Below, one piece after another: positions 36,901 through 48,081 of a DNA stretch of 64,000 nucleotides. Positions within the stretch are counted from its first letter, which is position 1; the number at the start of each line of letters is the position of its first letter. A model generated the notes under the pieces. The model saw only the letters and a program-made list of their open reading frames with translations, did no database searches and was not told the DNA's origin. The stretch comes from Toxoplasma gondii ME49. Its lineage: Eukaryota; Apicomplexa; Conoidasida; Eucoccidiorida; Sarcocystidae. The position numbers and the translations under genes are program-made. The DNA lies in NCBI RefSeq assembly GCF_000006565.2, contig NC_031480.1:4968529-5032528 (forward strand), given 5' to 3'.

Positions 36901-39900
36901 ATCTCTCTCTGTATCTATATACAAATACATATATTTACATATACATATGAAAGTATATATATATATATATATATAACGGCACCGATGTGTGTGCGTAAGT
37001 GTGGGCAAGTTGGCTTCTTTTACGCTGAAGGTACGAGCTCGAATCCTGGATGCTGCAACTGTTGAAAATAGGGATTTTGGTAGTTACGAAATGTTTACAG
37101 GTTGACTATTTTGTGAAGTTGAACGACACGAGAACCTGCTTGAAGGTCGGCAAGGACCGCCAGCCTCGAGAGAGTGTGTCTTTCGAAGTTTGGTCGCATT
37201 TCCTTCAGAAAACAGAATGATCAAAGCATTAAAAACGCGGATAAAATAGAAAAACTCACCACTCCTTCGTCGCTTGAATTTCGTCCTGTCTCCACTCCAT
37301 GCCTCTCGCGCTGCCGCCACAAATATCGTTCGAGGGAAGCAGCAGCAGGACGACACTGAAGCTCGTCTCCCTCAGACCCTCGACCGGTTCTCCCTCTCTT
37401 CGTTTCCTGCCTCTGACGTGACTGCATTCGTTCTCGTTCCGTTGGAGATCTTCGTGAACTATTTCCTCTTCATTTCCTTCTTTCCCTCCCTCCGTTTCTC
37501 CTTTCTTCTGGTTTTCGTCTTCGTCTTCTCTGTCTTCTTTCTGTCCTTCTCCTTCTTCCTGTCCTTCTCCTTCCTTCTGTCCTTCTCCTTCTTTCTGTCC
37601 GTCTCTTCCTTCCTCTTTTCCATCTTTCCCCTTTGCCTCTCCTCGTTGTATCTCTGCCGCCTCTACTCGCGGCTTCGGAACGCGGGCAGATTCCTTCGCC
37701 GGTCGCGCCGTTTCGCGTCGACGACGCCAGAGGGCGAGGAGGTGGAGAGTCTCCTCCAGTTCGTCTCCGAAGTTCAGAGAAGACGACGCGTCGGGGAAGA
37801 GACACTCCAGAGAGTGTTCACAAAACGCGGAGTTCGAAACTCGTCGTTTCCGCAAACTCTTTTCGATGCCGCGCTTCGGCAGCCTCCAGGCACCCGGCGG
37901 CAAGCCACTGTGTCGCACAGGAACGACAAGAACAAAGTGATTTTTCGGTTCTTCCTGCTGCTTCTCTCCTTCGTTTCCTTGTGTCTCTCCTTCTCGTTCT
38001 TGCTCCTCTCCTTCTCTTTTTCGCTTTCCTTCTTCAGATCGACAGCTCGTGTTGAGTGTAGCTACGCCTCGCTCTGTCTTGGCTTTTTCCTTCTTTTGTT
38101 TCAATGCCCCGTCTGAGTCGTCTCTGTCTCCTTCCTTCTCGGTGTGATCGTCTGAGCGTTGTCTGTCTTGTTCCTCGTCGCCGTCTCGCTGTCTGCTTCG
38201 CTGGCCCTTCTCACTTTCCGCGTTCGCTTCTCTCGCCATGCGTTTGCAGGGACAGAACGACAGACGGCTCGGGTGTCTGCTCTGCGCACTGAGTGCCGAC
38301 AAGACGCGCTGTCGCAGCTCCGTGAGAGCACAGCATTCGACCTCTAAGCCTTCATGCGAAAAAATGGATGAAAGACCTCCTCTCATCAAGGCTTCAAAGG
38401 CTCCACCTATCCCTTCAGATCGCTGCTTCCCTGATACCTCTTCCACTGTCGCACAGCCTTCACACTCATTCGCCGTCCTTTCCGTCGTCGCCTCCGCATC
38501 GCTTTCCCTTGCAAGTCTTCTGTTCTTTCCGGCGCGCTCCCGGGATTGCGGGAGAAGCACGCAGATCCTGCGTTTCTCTCCGAGAGAAGACCCGAGCGAA
38601 GCCCCTGCGGTGGAGACGAACAAACTCACTGCCGTGAGGGCCGGAGACGAGGAAGCAGTGTCACCTGCGCTTTTCAGGCATTCCACTCCTTCTCGCCTCT
38701 CTGCGACGAGCTCTTTTTGACGAGAAAGAGAGCAGCGACAACGTCCCTCTCCTTCATTCTTCGCGTCTTCTGCTTTCTCGTCGTCCTGGCGTTCGCGCGA
38801 GTCCCCCTTCCGTTTACCTCCTACGCACCCGCTGTCGCTTACGTCAGAGCTAGGCGACGAACGCACAGCAGAGCAGGAACGCCTTTTGCATGGATATGCT
38901 TGGAGCGTCTCCTGTCCTTCCCCGCGGAAAAGACCTGCTTCGGTTCGTTGCAGCGCTTCCAAAACTTCAAACGAAAGCGGGAGAACCAAGTGCCGCCCCA
39001 TGCATGCAGCAGCAGAGGCCCGGAGAAAAAAACCGTTTACATCTTCAACGGACGAAGAAAGAGAATGGTCGACATTCTCTCTGAGCGTCTCGACACCACG
39101 GCAAGACTCGTCTTGTGCACAAACAAAAACGTCTCTGTCTTGCTTCGCTTCCCCCTGCGGGGAATTCGCAGTTGATCTTGCTGTTGTTTCTCCTCGAAGA
39201 TACTCGTTTTCTCTCTCTGCTTGTTCTGCTTCTGCACGTCCTCGCCTGTCGAATTCGTCTAATTCTCTGCCTTTATTCCGATGACTCGCGTTTCGACCTC
39301 CATCTTCTTGTTCTTCTCCACCATGCTTCCCTTTTTCTCTTTCGTCCTCACCTTCTTCTCCTGCTTCTCCTTCTTCTGCCTTCCGGTTCGCTTGGTTCGT
39401 GGTTCTCTCTCTGGAGTCGACGTCGCTGAGACTGAGTCTCGCAGACGCTCGGTCACCCTCCACATTACTCCGTGAGATGCAGGAGCACCCGACAACATCC
39501 GCTCGACCTCGTGCTCTCCGCTCGTCTCTCTCTCTCTCTCCTACCGTCGCTCCTTCTTCTCTTGCACTTCGCCAGCGGCAGAGGAGAGGCAACAGGCGAG
39601 AAAGCCTCTTAGGCCGCAACCTCAGAGGCAGAGAGAAAGGAGAGAGAGAGCAGGAACAGGGCGGAGAGGAAGGACGCGACGGGAGGAGAGAAGCCTGAGA
39701 GAGAGAACCGGCAAGGACGGGAGGAGAGCGAGGAAACGGAGAAGAAGCCTGAGGAGGGGAGGAAAAAAAAGGGGGAGATACACTCCCGGCAGTGTTTGCG
39801 GCTGACGTCAGAAAGAAGACAGAAAGCGATTGTGGCAAGGAAACGGAGAGCAACGCGTGAGACCGCGGAAGAGCAGAAGGCGGGCAACCAAAAGGTCTGC

Positions 39901-40117
39901 GGATTTGCGCCGAGTGAACGGGATGAAGAGGAGGAAGAAACGCGTTTGGGGAGCGCGCAGACGAGATAGAGAAGACAGAACGTCGTCGGCAGCTTTCGGA
40001 GAAGTCCGGACAGAAGAAGAGAGCAGCAGAGGAAGGGGGACTGAAGAGCAGCAAGAGACAAGGACAAAGGCGAAGAAGGCAGACGAGAGCAGGACGAAGA
40101 GACAGTCGAGCCTGCAT
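33983..40117 (-). CDS. Very large low-complexity protein with hydrophobic leader
   Basis: Not recognised. Three exons with matching phases (40117-37260, 36698-36215, 35599-33983) give about 1652 residues. The first donor is a strong GTGAGT after a TG that completes a Trp codon with the next exon; the second is GTCAGT. Residues about 9-36 are strongly hydrophobic ([22 protein letters not shown]), followed by about 130 Ser/Pro/Arg-rich residues, the look of a signal sequence plus plastid-type transit region. Most of the rest is Glu/Lys/Arg/Gly low complexity broken by ordered islands such as [20 protein letters not shown] and [13 protein letters not shown], and a helical segment near [20 protein letters not shown] hexapeptide repeat (KEGEGQ-like) lies near residue 850. 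The start ATG has a weak context, and an overlapping frame at 40502-39609 is also open, so the true N terminus is uncertain. The tail after [10 protein letters not shown] could be intronic. Confidence 0.55.
35815..36048. repeat. Long TA/TATACA microsatellite in intron
   Basis: About 230 bases of TA, TATACA and TATC units in the intron 36214-35600 of the giant low-complexity gene, one of the two longest simple repeats in the window. Confidence 0.9.
36755..36976. repeat. Degenerate TATG/TACA repeat ending in pure TA
   Basis: TATATGTATATCGACAT-like units decay through GCATGC-containing sequence into a TA run at 36953-36974, inside the intron 37259-36699 of the giant gene. Confidence 0.7.
37530..37615. 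repeat. In-frame coding minisatellite
   Basis: Repeated CTTCTCCTTC-CTGTC units encode, on the minus strand, a short tandem array of Lys-Glu-Gly-Glu-Gly-Gln type hexapeptides. It keeps the reading frame of the giant low-complexity protein. Confidence 0.8.
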
Positions 40118-41356
40118 CTCCGATTTCTGCAGAAGGCAGAGGCTCCCCGAGAGATTCAGGCGTTCTGTTCGACTGGGGAGAAACGCGAAAGCACTGACTC
40201 AACGAGAAACGCTTCTGCGTCCTCATTGTGAAGACTGACTGGAGGACGAGAGAAAACCTCTCCTTCTCGGAACGCGAGCGTCTCGACCTCCAGCCTCCGG
40301 AGAAGGCCGAACGCGCTGAGGTGTACAGACACCCGGGGCAGTGGGAAGACTCGAAAAGCAGACGAAAACACACTCGAGAGAAGTGAGGCAAGAGGGTATA
40401 CAGGGAGCTGCAAGCAAGAAAGCAGAAGACAGGAAGAAAGAAGACAAAGAGAGAAAGCAAAGAAAGCAAACAGACAAAGAAAGAAACCAACGAAGAAAGC
40501 AAACAAACAAAGAAAGAAAAAAAAGACGCCTTTCTCGTGCATGAGAGAGAGGCACACTGTGTATATAACGTCGGCTGCGTTGCTGAGAGACAGACGAGAC
40601 AGCTGTTTCAGGACTCCCGCTCCCGAGAGCTCGTCGCATGCATCGAGATATTCTGGAGGAACGCACAGAAACAGGAGTGAATTCACCCTTGTTTCTCTCA
40701 GCATCTTTTGACTCAATTGAGATCCGCTTCACAAAGAAAGTACACAGAAAAGGAGAAACTCCGCAGCTTGTTCCTTTGATCCGCAAAGAAGAGCGAAGCA
40801 GCCCCGTTCTCTCTCTGCATGCATTGCGCGAAAAAAATCGGAAGCGCTCTCAAAGTCTTGAAACTTCGCCATCCGATCGTGACTGTTTTCTCGTTCTTCT
40901 TATTTTTCGTCTTCCGTGACCGGTGTCTCCTCTCATCGGATCCCCTTCTTCCAGGCGTCGATTTCTTTTCCAGCGTCTGCCGCTGCATCTGCGTTGAGTC
41001 GCTGACATTTTCGAGCGCAGAGACTCACACGTCCTTCTTCGTGTGTTTCCCCGTTTTCGTTTTATTCCACTATTTTTCCTTCGTTGCCTGGCGCGCAAAC
41101 TTCTCATCCTTCCCCCCGCCCCCCTCTGCGGCTGGCAAAGCGAAAACGGGGAAACTGTTCTCGGGGATCCTCTTGACTCTTCTCTCTCCTCGCCCACAAT
41201 TTTCTCCGCGCTCTTTCACTTCCTCTCTTGGGTGCTCGTCCTCTTCCCTCGTTCCTCTAGCAGTTCGGTCCTTCTCTCTTCTTCTCTTCTTCGCTGTGCT
41301 CTCTTCTCGCCTCTTCACTTGCGCCTCTGTCGCCGTCTGCGTCTTGTTCTCTCACC
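40118..41356. promoter_or_regulatory. Divergent promoter region (giant gene / RPA12)
   Basis: About 1.24 kb between two divergent start codons. It contains GCATGCAT at 40636-40643 and TGCATGCA at 40816-40823, matching the TGCATGC word known to be enriched in coccidian promoters. A long pyrimidine-rich stretch precedes the RPA12 start. Transcription start sites cannot be placed from sequence alone. Confidence 0.45.
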
Positions 41357-42403
41357 ATGCCTCCTCCTCGCCCTTCTTCGCGCTCCCTTTCGTCGGACGC
41401 GCTGCTGCTTGCGCAGGCGGCGTCCTCGCTGGTTGTGCCGCTTGGCGCGGACTCCGCGCTTTCCTCTCTGCTGCCTCCGGAGTCTTCTCCGTGTCAGCGG
41501 TTGCTGCACCAGTCTGCGCAGTCTCTGGACGACTCGGTCGAGTACTTTGCTCTGCTGCACCGTCTAGGCGACGACGCAGAAACCGTCGCTGGACCTGCTA
41601 AGTTTATCTACCAAGGCACTGGCTTCCGCCGCGCCTCCCTCTCACCTTCGGGTGCCCCCGAGGCGAGCGAAAGAGAGGATGAAAGCGCGCAGCCGAGACG
41701 CCGTCCAGCAGACGCTCGAAGCCTCGTGGGGGTTGCTTGCTCGCAGGGCGTCTCGTACGACTGGCTGCTTGCTCTCGGATGCCTGAACTGCGGCCGGTCC
41801 GTCACTGTCGCTGACGATCTGCTGCCGCTCCTGGAGGAGGAGGATAGGCTCGACGCGTCCGCAGCGCTCGTCTGCAGAGGCTGTGGTCACCACATCGCGC
41901 CTCTCCACGGCGCAAATGAGTCGGACTCGCTCGTCGACTGCATGCAGCAAAGTCGCCGAAGGCACCAAGCGGAAGCCGCCGACGCAGAACTCAACGGAGA
42001 ACGCAAAACAGATGTGAAGAGGGAGAACAAAGGCGCAAACAGGGGAGACGGAGGCGAGCTCGGAGAGACGGCAAACGCGGCAACTGCGAGTCGAGCGTTA
42101 ACCGAAGACGGCGTTTACCTGTTCGGCCAGAGGAAACAGCACAGACTGGGAGACTTCTCGAAGAGATGGTGGCAACAGCGATTCCTCGGCGAGCGATTTG
42201 GAGAGCGGCTGCTCGAGCAGCAACTGCGTCTTGTTCAGGCCTTCTCCGGCGCGAAGAAGGGTGTTGTCTGCAAGGAAACCTGTGAGGCTTGTGGGCATGG
42301 CGAGGCCTTCTTCTCCACCTTCCAAGCACGCAGCGCGGACGAAGGAATGACTGTCATGTACGAATGCGTCAAGTGTGGCCATCGGCGCGTCTTCAACAAC
42401 TGA
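41357..42403 (+). CDS. RPA12: RNA polymerase I subunit RPA12
   Basis: A single exon of 348 codons with start context CTCACCATGC. The C-terminal zinc ribbon is decisive: C309-x2-C312, then QARSADEG (323-330) with the acidic pair D328/E329, then C337-x2-C340 and the ending VFNN. RSADE is the hairpin signature shared by TFIIS and RPA12, and an NN terminus is usual for RPA12. An N-terminal zinc ribbon is also present (C142-x2-C145 and C173-x2-C176). Family role: RPA12 sits in the Pol I funnel and drives intrinsic RNA cleavage and termination during rRNA synthesis. The protein is about 348 residues against roughly 125 in yeast and human. The extra length is a 140-residue N-terminal extension and a charged linker between the ribbons. 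TFIIS or RPB9 are less likely because of the two-ribbon layout and the terminus. Confidence 0.9.
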   Translation: MPPPRPSSRSLSSDALLLAQAASSLVVPLGADSALSSLLPPESSPCQRLLHQSAQSLDDSVEYFALLHRLGDDAETVAGPAKFIYQGTGFRRASLSPSGAPEASEREDESAQPRRRPADARSLVGVACSQGVSYDWLLALGCLNCGRSVTVADDLLPLLEEEDRLDASAALVCRGCGHHIAPLHGANESDSLVDCMQQSRRRHQAEAADAELNGERKTDVKRENKGANRGDGGELGETANAATASRALTEDGVYLFGQRKQHRLGDFSKRWWQQRFLGERFGERLLEQQLRLVQAFSGAKKGVVCKETCEACGHGEAFFSTFQARSADEGMTVMYECVKCGHRRVFNN

Positions 42404-44878
42404 GGCGGAGGTCGAGACGAGCTTGAGAGCTCACCGCGCTCCGTCGCGTCCGCAGACACAAGCATCTTTCCTCAGATCTCCATGCATGCTCTAATCGCAT
42501 CTGCCTTGCTTTATATTCACGTTGGCATACACAGAGGTACAGACAAAGATGGACATACGCGTACTCACATTGATACATACTCGTATATTCAAATACACAC
42601 GCATATACATAGACATATATGTGTTTATACATATGTACACGTATCCATATATATACATGTGCATATATATATATATATATATATGTGTGTATGTATGTAT
42701 CTCTCCGTCTACAGGTGTGGCTACAAATACATGTGTGTATATGGATGTTTATGGATGTATATGCAAGCGTGTATTTTCCGTCTGTCTCTATATTCTATGT
42801 GTATATTGGTGGCTGCTCTTGGGGGCTGTCTCGTGGAGATGTGCGAACCTAAAGGTTGAATTTCTAGGATTTCTATGATGGCGAATGAGTCTTAGAAGCG
42901 AAGACATGGCGTTCAGCGGAGTTTTGACGTGCATGCAGCGCGTAAGCTGTTTGCCGTGTTGTGAACGAGAAGTTCCGTTTTTTTACGGTTCTCGCCTGCT
43001 TTTCTTCCCTAAACATTCTCCAGCACTGCCAGGGAGATCTGTGGCTCGTCTCGCGCTGCGTCGGTGCTTTTCTGAAGACGACGGCGTATTGTTTCTTTGT
43101 CGCAGTTCGTCATCTTTTTTAGTTGTCTTTGTTTTCTCCAACGGTCGTCTCGCCCCGGACCCGGTGCTCTTTTCCCGCTCCTCGTGGTCGTTTCGTCTCG
43201 GGTATGTGACTTCTCTCCTCTCTCTCTCTTCTTTTTTGTTTTCTCTTCGGGTGTCGGTGGGGTATCATCGTCACAGCTTCTTCTCGACTTGAGCGTTTCT
43301 TCTTTCTCCCTGCGCTTCCCTTCTTCTCATCCCCTCTCGTCTCGAGGGGTGTGTCGAACTCGCCGCTTCTCCTCCTGCGTGGAAGACGTTCGATTCTCTG
43401 TTCCTCGCGATTGCTCTCGTGTCTCAGTGTGACCTCCCTCCGCGTCGCCTTCCGCTCTTTCTTCGGTTCGCTACTCCTCGCTTCTTGTCTCTCTAAAACC
43501 TTCGTTTCTCAGCCTCGACACGAAGAAGGACCCTGTGTCCACCTAGATCAATGCTCAGTTGTATCCTTCCATGTACACACACATCCATATGTATATATAA
43601 ATGAGAGTATATATAAATATATATATTCATAGGTACATTGTATGTGTATGGTGGACTGACTGTCTTCTTCCTGACCCCACACTTCATTTCCTTGAAGCGT
43701 CTCTTGTCTCAACCTGAATTTAAGCAGAACTGTCATTTATCGGAAGTAAAAAGTGAAACTGGCACGAAGGAGCGGGAAGCAGTTCACACCATCCAGAGAA
43801 CACCTGAAGCGAGGCTTCCTGTTACACATCATAAACTGGGAGTCGCAGTTTTACTGGGGAGAATACACTCCGAGCTGGACAACTGTGGTTTGGACCTCTC
43901 AGCTCTTTGTTGACGAGGTCCGAAAGCGCTGCGTTCTTCCTGATGTGTAGACAGTTTCGTCACTTCACATTCTCGACCGTTCTTCTTCGTTTGCGGACAA
44001 CGAAACTGCTTCTCCCTAGCAGGCAGACGTTGGGTCAAGAGACTCCGACGCGACACAGACGAGAACACACCGTGGGGTATTGAGAAGAAACATAGGACGA
44101 GAAAGAAAGACATTAGCGGAGAAGCAGATGGAGACAGGTGGAGCAGGGGGATAGGGAGAGAAAGGGTAAGGCAGAGGAAGAGACAGACACAGGAAGAAGC
44201 AAAAAAAAAAGGACGAGAGCGAGAGATCGTGGAAGGTGGAGGAGAGACGGGGGGAGACCAGAAGAAGAAGTGCCACGAGAGGTACGATGGGGTTCCCTAG
44301 AGAGGTTGAGGAAACCAAAGATAGGACAGGACGGAGAAAGAGAGAAAACGAGGAAAACGAAGTGCGAGAGACAGCGCGAGGCGGCAGATAGCAGCACAGA
44401 TCGACGTGCTCAGGGATGAGTTTTTAGAAGCCGGAGCTACACAGAGACAGCCACACAAATGACGCCAACCAGATTGGAAAACTGTGAAATATTGAGACAC
44501 GAGTACAGAGCGATTCGCGAGGACGGCGATCTAGTTTCTTCAGCGTCGGAAGACTTCTCTCTTAATCCCTACACCATACAGACAGCTCCGAAGGCACCCC
44601 CGCTCTGCTCTCAGACGACACCGCGCAACGCACAGCAGGCTGTCGAAGAGGTTGCGTCTCCTCGGCAGATCCGCCTTCGGCTGAAGTGGAAAAGCCGAAG
44701 CTTGTACAGAAAGACATGGAACGGTTCCTTCACGACTGTTTTGTCGCCGCCGCGCTCAACGAATCTGGACTCCGCTGGCGTGGTACCGCAGGGGGGAGCG
44801 CGAAACCACGTTCACATACGCCAGCAGACACGAGAACAAGGACCGAGACGTACTTCCAGAAAAAAGCAAATCGAGAGG
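42404..44878. other. Convergent intergenic region (RPA12 / AP2 gene)
   Basis: It holds TA microsatellites at 42598-42700 and 43585-43632 and the 3' untranslated regions of both genes. Plus frames at 42885-43292 and from 44459 onward are open but shown to be shadows or unsupported, the latter overlapping the opposite-strand AP2 gene. Confidence 0.5.
42598..42700. repeat. TATACA/TA/TATG microsatellite
   Basis: TACATAGACATATATG units lead into a pure TA run and then GTGTATGTATG, about 200 bases 3' of the RPA12 stop. Confidence 0.8.
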
Positions 44879-45857
44879 TCAAAACTGTCCAGAGGAAATC
44901 TTTGCAAATCTTTTCTTGCGGAGTTTCAGCTGCTGCCGGCGCTCAAGCATCTGCTGGCGGAGGTGCCTGGCCGTCCGCCAGTTGTCCACGCGTCCTGCAG
45001 CGGAAAACAGCGAAATTCTCGAGAAAACGAAAACCTCTTCCCAGAAGAGGGAGAACAGAAGTCTTCTCAGGCGTCTTGTCTAACACTGCTAAGCTCCTCT
45101 CTCGATATCACCTTCGTTGCGGCCACTCTTATCTATTCGTCTCTCTCGTATTCCCTGCCATTCTTCACACGCATATATATATATATATATGGATATATAT
45201 ACTGTTCACGTTATATACATTTATATATATATATATATATATGTCTTTCGCTGGCGCCAAACCCCCCTTGAATTGCTTCCCTTACACCTATGCAGACGAA
45301 TATATAAATATGTATATATATATATATATATATATGTATAGATACTTGAGCCTCTCTCTGCAACTGAGTCTATCCAATTCGATATGCTCGAAATCTGCTT
45401 CCTTACCAGTTGCTTCGAGTGTTTTCCGGAAGTTCTCTGCCGCACGCATCGCTCGCGTCAGCCCATAGGCGGCACGAAACCAGCGAATGCGGTGTTGTCC
45501 ATCTTCTCTCCACTGGACAGCAAAGACGTTCAACCTGAAAAAAGAAGACTCTCGGCCTCGAGTGCACGATCAGTGCAGCCCCCCAAGCGCATGCACCGAC
45601 ATTCAGAAACGCGTTTGACTCTCAAAACGGAAAATAGGCGCCATGCAGAACATCGAGGGCCGATGCGTGAGTGAACGTCGTTGTCTTTTGACGGCAGTTT
45701 AAGACCGCAAAGCGAAGCACAAATCTGACCAGAATCCACTCCCAAGGAAGAAACTGAGCGAAAGAATACCATGCTCAAAACTGTGTCAGTGAAAATCGAT
45801 ACATCCACCTCTAAGGTTTTATCTAAGTTTGCACATGTGGCTATGCATATACACATG

Positions 45858-45888
<31 letters not shown>

Positions 45889-48050
45889 GTATCACTCTTT
45901 GGATTCATAAATCTAGATCTTGAAACATCTGGATATATGTCTACGAATGATTTGGAAAGAGATACACTGACTCCAATACATCCAATATACATACATATAA
46001 CAATACATACATATATATATATATATATACATATATCTCTATATGCATAAGTATACCTATGTATGGATATATATTTATACCAGTAGATATGCATCTATAT
46101 GTATATACGTTTATGTCTGTGTAGAGAGAGAGAAAGATCGGTTCAGACAGATGGAAATGTACATGGGGAAAGGGGCAGAAGTATGTGTACGTCTGTACGT
46201 TCTTGTACATGAGTTTCGTGTTCCGGTTATTTTTTCTGTGTCTGTCGAAATGTGCAGACGTATTTCTGAGTTTTTTTTCAGCTTGCCTAGGGTAGTAGTC
46301 GACGCCAGTGACGGGAGAGAGACGAATGAATCGATCGTCAAGCTGAACGTTGTATTTTCTCCTTCTCCAAAAGCGGTACTTGTGCGTGACATTCCACGGA
46401 AAATCCGAGCCCAAGCTCACGCCGTCGCGGAGGCTGTCTACGCGCTGAAAGGATGTGGAAAAGTCACCACCGCGCAAGTCGCGGAACGGAGGGTGAAACG
46501 CGAGAAATGCACAAAACAGTTCTGCGCAAACGTCGGAGACCTACAGCGCGACGCAGGTCACGATGAGACGGCCGGGGCAAGAGGACAGGCGAAAATGAGA
46601 GAGAGAAGACGATACGAAGCAGACCACTCAAGAAACGAGCACAAAACAGACAGAGATGTCGAGCAGAGACAGACAGAAAACGAGAGGGCAGAAAGCGGGA
46701 GACCGAGAAAATAAGAAACGAAGCTGACGACCCCCCCTCGGCAAGCACAATCAAGCAGCCACCGAGCACTCCGGAAACCCAAACAGCAGAACGCGAGGAA
46801 GTCAGACGCTCAGGAGTTTCTCCGCAGAGCGAGAGAAAAGGTTCCAGCAGGGCAAGCGCGGGAGAGAAGGCGCAGACGGCCACAGTGCTCCTGGAGCTCA
46901 CTGCCGAACCGCGCAGCTTCCAGGGTGGCTTTTTTATGCTTTTCCAAGAGACACAAAAGACGCAGTCTCGTGACCTCTTGGCCGCTTGAGCACGGCCGGC
47001 TGGTGCATTCAGTTCTGTCCTTTGTTTAACAAAAAAGCGAGAGATAAGTATATCTTGGACGAGTGTATATTGGCGGTTAAATGTCAATCAATCATGCGAA
47101 TTTTAGGTTTTCCACGAAATCTACTTGGAAGAAGAGGCAAAGGACTGAGGAAGCGCTTACCATGTCCCTGTAGAAATCCTTCGGAATGAACTGTTGCATA
47201 GGCTTTAGAACGGCAGTCGTGTACGCAGGAGGCGGCAGGTGCTCAGGAGCTGCGAGGACACCAAGTTGCCACAGAAAAAAAGGAAAAAAACATCACGACA
47301 TGCACGCGAAGAAGGCGAATGACGAGAACACAGGGATCTGTGGAAGAACGTTTCAGCGACGAACGCTCGCGGAAGCTGTATTTCTCACTCGCCAACGTGT
47401 GTCTTTTCCAGGGCGCATTCTCTTCAGCGTCAGACTTCACACACGAAGCATGCATGGAACGTTGTGAAGCGCGTCACCCGTCGAAAAAACAAAGAAGCTG
47501 CAAGTGAACGCGAAACACGGAGTGGTGCTGTGTCTCTTCAGCAAGTGGAGAACGAGAACAGACTCTGCCCAGAGGCACTGCTTCGGAGAGACGAGCGCAG
47601 CTCCCCGGCCCATGGAAACACTGAAGAGAGAAACCGAGGAACGAAGTCGCAAGCAAAAGCGAGAAAAAACCACTCGTGGAGGAGACTGCCGTCTCAAGAA
47701 AGGTAGGATTTCACTGCGAAGAGAAGGAGTCCGCGGTTTGGCGCATTCGAGCGTCAAAGAAACGAAGATGAATTGACGGTCTTGTAACACAGCGGGATGG
47801 AACGTACACCGTTTCAACACCAATCGCGGAACTTTCCCCAGAGCATGCATAGACGAAATATGCGCCTCTCTACAGGAATAGATACAAAGATGTTTTTGCT
47901 CCCATGTGTAGATAGACGTGAACCCACATACCTTTATAAATTCATGACTTGAAAGGAATAGGCATATACGCAGATGTCGCAGTGTAGATACACACATATG
48001 CAAACACATTTGCCCATATACATACACACATAAATATATGTAATTTGTAC

Positions 48051-48081
<31 letters not shown>

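Noticed and set aside
37010..37060. tRNA-like arm (CTCGAATCCTGG)
   Set aside because: A partial T-arm resemblance only; no acceptor-stem complement or anticodon arm could be found around it.
39609..40502. Minus-strand frame of 297 codons overlapping the start of the giant gene
   Set aside because: It is Leu/Phe/Ser-rich with no continuation by splicing. The frame from 40117 continues for over 900 codons and splices in phase, though a start further upstream is still possible.
44459..45468. Two overlapping plus-strand frames with charged, gene-like translations
   Set aside because: They cover the last two exons of the minus-strand AP2 gene, which carry the domain end (LEATGRVDN). They are shadows with no splice support of their own.
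46043..46714. Plus-strand frame of 223 codons with an apparent acceptor at 46281
   Set aside because: It lies antisense to the AP2 gene exon 46444-46287, whose minus-strand frame, phases and domain completion are much better supported. The CAGCTTGC acceptor look is the complement of the GC donor region.
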